DNA of 64,000 bases. Source: Branchiostoma lanceolatum. Its lineage: Eukaryota > Chordata > Leptocardii > Amphioxiformes > Branchiostomatidae. The notes under the pieces are model-generated. The model was not told the origin of the DNA. It made no database searches and saw only the letters and a program-made list of their open reading frames with translations. Shown here one piece after another: positions 59,001-64,000 of this stretch; the first letter of the stretch is position 1, and the number at the start of each line of letters is the position of its first letter. The translations under genes were made by a program, and so were the position numbers. The DNA lies in NCBI RefSeq assembly GCF_035083965.1, contig NC_089725.1:27971925-28035924 (forward strand). The letters are read 5' to 3'.

Positions 59001-59819
59001 TAATGTATGAAACCTTTTGGTATTTGGAGGAAAAAATATCCATCACCGGAAAGGGTTATGAATGAATCTAGTCGACGTCTTTCAACGGAGCTGTCACTTG
59101 CAAACATTGTAGCGCTGTGTGATATTGTAACTTTTCGCTCATTTACTTGCATACTTTAATTTCTGAACAACCAGTAGACATGTAGCGTCTTCAACTGATT
59201 GATATCGCCAGAGTGACATCCTACCTTGGTCATGCGCGGTGGTGGTGGTGGTTGAGCTTTTTCGACAGGGATGCTTGGCTGAAACATGAAGCAAGATTAC
59301 AATGGACAACCAGATAAACTGCGCTCTTGACATGTTAGGAACGAACGTTATGGTAACTTTTACAATATAAAAGATTCTCACGCAGTAAAAGCTTAGCATC
59401 TGTCTTTCGTCAGTGACTGGATGCTATCTAAAACATCTGACCGTTTACTATATCTATCCAGTTGCATGAATGACTTTTATATCGCGTATCTCATTACATT
59501 GATGTCTATAACCTTCATTGAAGTACATTTAAGTTATTTTTCGATAGTCCGCTGTCATTTTCATTGCTATGAGCGCTACTTAAGCCCTACAAAAAGATGC
59601 CGATTACTTTTTTTCTTTACATGGAGAAATGCTACGTACCTTAACTTTCGAAGTTTTGCGCTTCTTGGTGCCCAGGTATGACGACTGCACGATTCGGGAA
59701 GTCATGAGGTGGTCGCAGTACGTCGAACCCCATGCCGACTTCGTCGGTCCGCCTTCCGAGCTCAGAGTGCTGACAACCGACACCCGACTGAACGCGCGGG
59801 TTTTGTCAGGGGCTGGCAT
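52296..59819 (-). CDS. type II membrane protein with sushi, EGF and VWA domains, 17 exons
   Basis: Exons: 59819-59640, 59278-59225, 58815-58759, 58169-57961, 57852-57771, 57539-57347, 57157-57101, 56819-56343, 56141-56071, 55937-55787, 55180-55067, 54932-54819, 54611-54498, 54292-54179, 53954-53784, 53497-53318 and 52867-52296. Every phase agrees and the sum is 2910 nt (969 aa). Residues 1-234 are cytoplasmic (Pro-rich PPPPPR, then a long acidic Ser/Glu/Asp stretch, ending KKRK). Residues 235-258 are the TM. Outside come a Cys-rich module of unknown type (279-437), a sushi (445-510), four calcium-type EGFs (511-662), two sushi (663-779) and a VWA (780-969). The VWA has MIDAS DVSGS, a downstream Thr and TDG. 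No N-terminal signal peptide is present, so it is type II. It is probably a surface adhesion or recognition receptor. The first ATG ([10 protein letters not shown]) follows non-ATG open frame. Confidence 0.83.
53046..53132. repeat. CA then CATA microsatellite
   Basis: (CA)n passes into (CATA)n over about 85 bp, inside the intron between the last sushi exon and the VWA exon. Confidence 0.95.
54179..55180 (-). repeat. four tandem 114-nt EGF exons
   Basis: Exons 55180-55067, 54932-54819, 54611-54498 and 54292-54179 are each exactly 114 nt with phase 1 at both ends. Each encodes a calcium-binding-type EGF (for example [16 protein letters not shown], then [10 protein letters not shown]). The introns are 134-250 nt. 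Equal length, symmetric phase and high similarity show recent tandem exon duplication. A decayed fifth copy may lie near 55300 (CCTATTTCACAGTGAATACA). Confidence 0.85.
55521..55614. mobile_element. 94-bp nested palindrome element
   Basis: The ends GCATTCTCCTATAGCA and its exact complement surround an inner palindrome GTATACCTCC and GGAGGTATAC. It lies in the intron between the first sushi and the first EGF exon. Confidence 0.8.
56343..56819 (-). other. exon 8 of the type II receptor: unrecognised extracellular module
   Basis: A single 477-nt exon (phase 1 at both ends) encodes about 159 residues. It starts with a short Cys-rich half resembling a sushi ([18 protein letters not shown], then VFCNSG). 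A cysteine-free, probably helical stretch with several N-glycosylation sequons (NATAD, NNTD, NGTF, NLTT) follows. I do not recognise the second half. Symmetric phases make it a shuffling-competent unit. Confidence 0.7.
57705..57747. repeat. (TTTG)n microsatellite
   Basis: About ten TTTG units, 24 bp from the donor of exon 5 of the receptor gene. Confidence 0.95.
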
Positions 59820-61364
59820 TTTAACGGCTAATTCGGCTCTGTTTGCCGAAAATAGGTCGATGTCGTGTCGATGCAAAAATTAAACCTTACAAAAGCGAGA
59901 ACCTTAGAGGAAGGCACTGGTTAAGAGTGGTGCGCCTCTAGCTGTGGTCTCGTTTAAATACAATCTGAAGAGGAAATAACCTCACTGAAAAACTTAAGAC
60001 GTTGTATCTATTCTAAGAATTTTTGCGCTATTTTTGTGCACCTTGCCGACTCGCGTGGCTTTTTTCCAGTCATTCTTTTGTTCATTCGTCCATTCATTCA
60101 ACTTTTGTTTGCAAACTAATGAATTGTACATTTATTTCAGCTAATCTCCCGGCCACATCTAAAATGTACGTCAGGGCAGTTTCCTCATTCTTTATTCTTT
60201 ACCTGTTGTGCCGCAAGAGAAATAGCGATAAGGTTACACCGAGTCTAATAAAAGCACAAGTTCGAGTTCCGAGGACAAAGTTCGAGTGGAGCACTGGCTT
60301 TCAGCCAACATTTTGTTCATTCTAGATGAGGTCATTAGATAGACTTCGATGGACTTTGAATTTAGGAGGTTTTAAACGACAGCAAGACCAGAGTAAACAC
60401 AACGCCGACATTTATCTCAGTAAAGGTCAGGGTTTTTGCCTTGGAATATTTCCTCCTTAAATCGCCGACGCAATGTTTTTTATCGCCCAACGGGTGCAAT
60501 CTGTGCCAGAAAAGGTTTTCAAAAACACTTTAACAGGGAATGGAGGGAAAATATAATCCTTTTATGGATCTTTCTATGCTTTAGGCCACAGCAAGTAAAT
60601 TTAATGGATGACATCCGTATGCGATGAAACACATTGTGTATACAGCTCAATTAACTGGAAGTTGTCTGTCTGGAACCAAGGACATTACATAATATCCTTG
60701 CTAGAACAAATGCAGAAAACAGCTTGTTATACCATTATGGGCAGGAACTACACTGGGTATTCATATGCAATGAAACACCTTAGACTGTCAACATTAAACT
60801 GTCCTTGAAGATGTGCATGCAGCTCAATTAACTAGAACAAATCAGAAAACAGCTTGTCATACCATCATGGGCATATGCAATGAAACACCTTAGACTGTCA
60901 ACATTTAACATGTTACGACATATTTGCCGATTTTGGGCATGTTGACCACCGTCGAAAGGCAATGAAATTTCTTGTTTTTTTTGCGTAGCAAAACCTTGTT
61001 GTTTTTTTAAATCAGGCGAAAATTAAGGAGCGCGCTGATGTCATCCATAAAAATTACTTGCTGTGGCCTTATATGGACAATACCGGGCGCGAAAATAGGC
61101 TTGAAGCAAGGGACATCGGGCAAACACTGTGCACCTAAAGGGCCTTGCCTTCATTACAACTCCCAATATACGCGTATATACGATCCAAATGTTGATACTT
61201 GTTTTGAAGTCCTGTCGGTAGTATTTGTGCCAGGACAACTGTGAATGCTTTGTATAGTGTACAATATCAATACCTTAAAGAGCGATGAAAGAATTCGAGT
61301 TCTAAAAACGCATCGGCGTCTTAGGCTTATCGGGGATTACTTGACATCGCTATGGGGTCTTGTG
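59820..61364. other. divergent intergenic region between receptor gene and Flattop
   Basis: The two genes point away from each other. The region holds the receptor's 5' UTR, an inverted-repeat element (60584-61068) and AT-rich sequence. No other gene was recognised. Confidence 0.5.
60584..61068. mobile_element. non-autonomous element with about 33-bp TIRs
   Basis: GGCCACAGCAAGTAAATTTA plus ATGGATGACATC at the left is matched by GATGTCATCCAT plus an ACTTGCTGTGGCC end at the right. The interior contains a direct duplication (CAGCTCAATTAACT, AGAAAACAGCTTGT, ATGAAACACCTTAGACTGTC, near 60640-60800 and 60815-60905). No coding capacity. Confidence 0.65.
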
Positions 61365-61378
61365 GTCGCCATAACAAC
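61365..61378 (+). promoter_or_regulatory. RFX X-box-like site upstream of Flattop
   Basis: GTCGCCATAACAAC fits the X-box consensus RYYNYY-N(1-3)-RRNRAC at every defined position, 142 bp before the Flattop ATG. X-boxes bind RFX factors at ciliary genes, which suits this neighbour. Not tested by a genome-wide count. Confidence 0.6.
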
Positions 61379-61519
61379 GGGACGCTAAGTGCTGGCAGGA
61401 CAGTCAACAAGTGGCTACTTTGGCCGCCCTTGATCTTATTTTCCCTCAACAGCCCGCCATTATCGAGCGCAGAGAACCAACTGTTGCTTCTTCGGTAGTG
61501 GAGGTCCAAGAGAACGAGC

Positions 61520-63816
61520 ATGGCGTGCCATTTCAGTGCAAATCAGGTAGGCAGAGATGCGTTCTGTGTCGGCCAGCGCGGCGCGGCGAGAACCCGCCAT
61601 GGCCTCACGGGCCGGTGATGTCCGTATGTTGACACTTGTTGGTTGATACAATGGCGAGGGCTTACCACAACAAACAGCGAAGGTTGCTTTAACAACAACC
61701 TGTCGAAAAAGACACCAGTTGTCGCTACCAGAATTTTGTTAAGTACCCCAGTTTGCCCACAACGGTTGGAAGATATTTGCTGAAAGTGTAGTGAGGGGGA
61801 GGGGCCCGAAGCAAGAAGGGGCAACGCTGTAAGGTTAAACTTGTAACAGTTGTGTTTGTGGCAAGGTTTAACGTTACATGTATCTGCTTTGACAAGGATA
61901 CATTTATATGCAGTATAGACGTCGGCGAAAACGTTCTAAATCCTCGTCAAGTGTGTATTTGGGCATGTCTTAGGCTCATGAATATTCAACCACAAAGACA
62001 CTGAAAGAAGGACATATTTAGTCTTCCTTTGTTGTGAACTGTTACATGTAACAAGCGTTGCTACATTAGAAGTGTTGCAATTTTGGCCGTCATAAAATCC
62101 TAATCCGTCATAAGCAAGCAAATCCAAAGAGATCACATTAACGCCTTCGGGACACCGTCTTCAGACGATCTCAGTCGTTCGTGGTGTTTAGGCCGACTTG
62201 TAGCATTAAACAACAACATCTAACATTACAGATGTCTGAGTGCAAACAAACAAACTGAGCCCTTGTTTGATATCGTACAATCTACAAATAACACCAGTTG
62301 TTCCGAGTGTAACAACTAACATAATCCCTTGTTAGATTACACGTTTAGTATCTGTGCATGTGAACATTTTTGTTGAAATGTTTTGTTTTTTTTTGTTCTT
62401 AATTTTTCAGTACCAGAATGCCTTCGATCCGAAGCGTCTGCAGAACTGGAACGTGCCCAGCAGCTACAAGGAGGTAAGATCCAGAGTCATGATCAAGTTC
62501 CCCTGTAATGTCAAGGGTTTGTGCTTCACCAACTTTACACAACCCTGTGGCTGGCGTCTGTACACAGCTCTCTGTACAATCAACGTCACTCACTCATGTC
62601 AAAGGAAACAACTGACAAGAACCCTTGTACTTTGTAGTACCTTCTTGTTGAGTTGCAATGCATTTTATTGTCAACCAGAGTATGTGTGAACTCAGCCCCT
62701 CAAAAAAAAGATACCACTCTTGCTTGCAATTCTTAAGTATACTAATGGGTTACCAGTGTTAATATTCATCTTAACAATTTTTTACCTATTCCTAAGCGAA
62801 ATTTGATAGTGTATATGCTTATGTATTCTCAACATCTGTTGCTGTATGTCATTCCATAAGATCTAACAGTTTTCCATATTTTTCTTTACATCTTATGTCC
62901 TCATCCACTCTGTATTTTTCTTAGAAAGCATCTAGAAACGTCCATTACTAACAGAAATGTACAAGCTTTAAAGTTTACCAACGCTGCAGCCTGCACTCTT
63001 AACTAGTATCTGACTGTAAAATATTGTTCCCACCACAGAGGCCGACTAAGCTGGAAGGGTTTACCCAGATCGTAGCGAACAACCGCGGCCACCTCCTGCA
63101 GGGGGTCCCACGCTCGGTCACCTCGCCCTGGGGCACGTTCCTCGGCACCTGGGACATGCCCAAGTCTATCCCGCCCTGTCCGCCCACCAGTCTCACTGCA
63201 CGGTCATCCAAGGCCGCCGAGAAGATCCTTGCGGCGCAACAGAGGTCCAAACTCAACACTGCCAGCAATGGCTTCAACATTGCTAAGCTACATGTAAGGA
63301 CTCTCCAATATTTGTCAAGCTAGAAAGAGAATCAATTCAGTTCTCAACCTTCTCCCTGCTGCCTAACCCTGTTACCAAGGCAAATTTGGTGCCAAATTGC
63401 TACTTTACTAGGGAGAAGGTTAATCATTTTTAAAAGCTATGAAACTGTTCCCACATGTGCAAAATCTATTATTTTCCTTTCCATGTTTTCGGGGGTCTGT
63501 GGGCAAAAATGTACATGCATGTGTAAAATGCCAGCCGGCAACTTGGGACGGAGACTAAAATGATTGAACACTAAGAGGCAACAAGGCTGATGTCTAGGCT
63601 AATGAATATGCATTGTTTGCTTGTTTGCTAATGATTGAGAGCTGTTTTCATTCTACACAGAAATTGGAGTTGAGAGCGAGGTCTGCACCCCCTAAGCTGA
63701 AGTCCCCCGCCCCCGTGCGTCAGAAGTCTGCGACCCCCACCAAACCCCCCACCCCCGCTGCAGCAGAGAGGGTGCCGACACCCGCACTGGAGAAGGTTGT
63801 CGAGGTGGAAACATAG
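61520..63816 (+). CDS. CFAP126: Flattop, ciliary microtubule inner protein, 4 exons
   Basis: Exons 61520-61546, 62411-62473, 63039-63293 and 63661-63816, all phase 0, 501 nt, 166 aa. The N-terminus MACHFSANQ-YQNAFDPKRL matches vertebrate Flattop (MATNYSANQYEKAF as remembered). The core then follows: LQNWNVPSSYKERPTKLEG, FTQIVANNRGHLLQGVPRS, PWGTFLGTWDMPKSIPP. The C-terminal 50 residues are Pro/Lys-rich and low-complexity, as in vertebrates. Flattop sits in axonemal doublet microtubules and helps position basal bodies in ciliated epithelia. The tiny first exon was found by the conserved SANQ followed by gtaggc. It is preceded by an X-box-like site and followed by an AATAAA at 63866. Confidence 0.93.
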
Positions 63817-63865
63817 AAACTTTCTTCCAATCTTTTTTTCTGTACATTTCATTTCTGCGCATGTA

Positions 63866-63871
63866 AATAAA
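63866..63871 (+). terminator. poly(A) signal of Flattop
   Basis: AATAAA lies 49 nt after the stop codon, followed about 20 nt later by a TG-rich stretch (TTGCTTGTTTGTGTG), as expected at a cleavage site. Confidence 0.75.
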
Positions 63872-64000
63872 GCAATGGTCCCGGCAATGTTGCTTGTTTG
63901 TGTGAGATTATACAGACTGCTTCTAAGTCATGCAGTAAGAGAAATAGTGTCTGTAACTTGTCAGAGAAATCAAACTGTTTTAGAAAGATCTCTTTCCTGG

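Noticed and set aside
59820-59876. Longer N-terminus for the type II receptor (HRHDIDLFSANRAELAVK)
   Set aside because: The open frame upstream of 59819 starts only at a TTG. The first ATG in frame is MPAPDK, so the shorter start was used.
1-64000. LTR retroviruses, Polintons or other capsid/envelope elements
   Set aside because: I looked for paired long direct repeats with gag-pol-like or capsid-like frames and saw none. The only retroelement traces are short non-LTR fragments and SINEs.

Overview
The window is animal genomic DNA: multi-exon genes with GT-AG introns, dense short interspersed repeats, miniature inverted-repeat transposons (MITEs), LINE debris and microsatellites. A compact invertebrate gene layout, several lancelet-like SINE and MITE types, a fibrinogen-related gene and an EGF/sushi/VWA receptor all suggest a cephalochordate (Branchiostoma-like). 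That assignment is an inference from gene content. No CRISPR array, operon, LTR/retroviral or Polinton element, and no genuine tRNA or rRNA gene was found.

Layout, left to right. (1) 1-4.3 kb: a LINE reverse-transcriptase remnant, then what may be the last two exons of an unidentified plus-strand gene, plus SINE and foldback repeats. (2) 4.3-19.8 kb, minus strand: a five-exon fibrinogen-domain gene (about 525 aa: signal peptide, short coiled coil, FReD, Pro/Tyr-rich tail). Its 11-kb third intron is filled with SINEs, MITEs, a piggyBac-like element and a local satellite. (3) 22.5-23.9 kb, minus: a two-exon, two-TM glycine-rich protein with a PPxY motif. (4) 25.5-31.5 kb, plus: a triplicated segment. 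Two units carry only the 5' part of a class A GPCR gene and the third carries the whole intronless receptor. (5) 35.3-41.5 kb, minus: a complete nine-coding-exon SLC37A4-type glucose-6-phosphate translocase (430 aa). (6) 44.7-48.0 kb, minus: two tandem NAT8-like N-acetyltransferases. (7) 48-52 kb: mostly repeats, including a LINE RT fragment and a foldback built from GCGATCGC palindromes. (8) 52.3-59.8 kb, minus: a 17-exon gene for a type II membrane protein (about 969 aa) with cytoplasmic tail, TM, a cysteine module, sushi, four EGFs, two sushi and a VWA domain with an intact MIDAS. (9) 61.5-63.8 kb, plus: Flattop (CFAP126, 166 aa) in four exons, preceded by an RFX X-box-like site.

The genes are neighbours and do not form one pathway. 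All splice joins were made by eye. They are supported by agreeing intron phases, by summed lengths divisible by three, and, for SLC37A4 and Flattop, by near-colinear agreement with the vertebrate proteins as remembered. The most unusual signals are two exon-edge minisatellites (one on an acceptor, one on a donor), the GPCR array in which promoter and 7TM domain have been parted, a promoter block shared by SLC37A4 and a NAT8 gene, and the receptor architecture.
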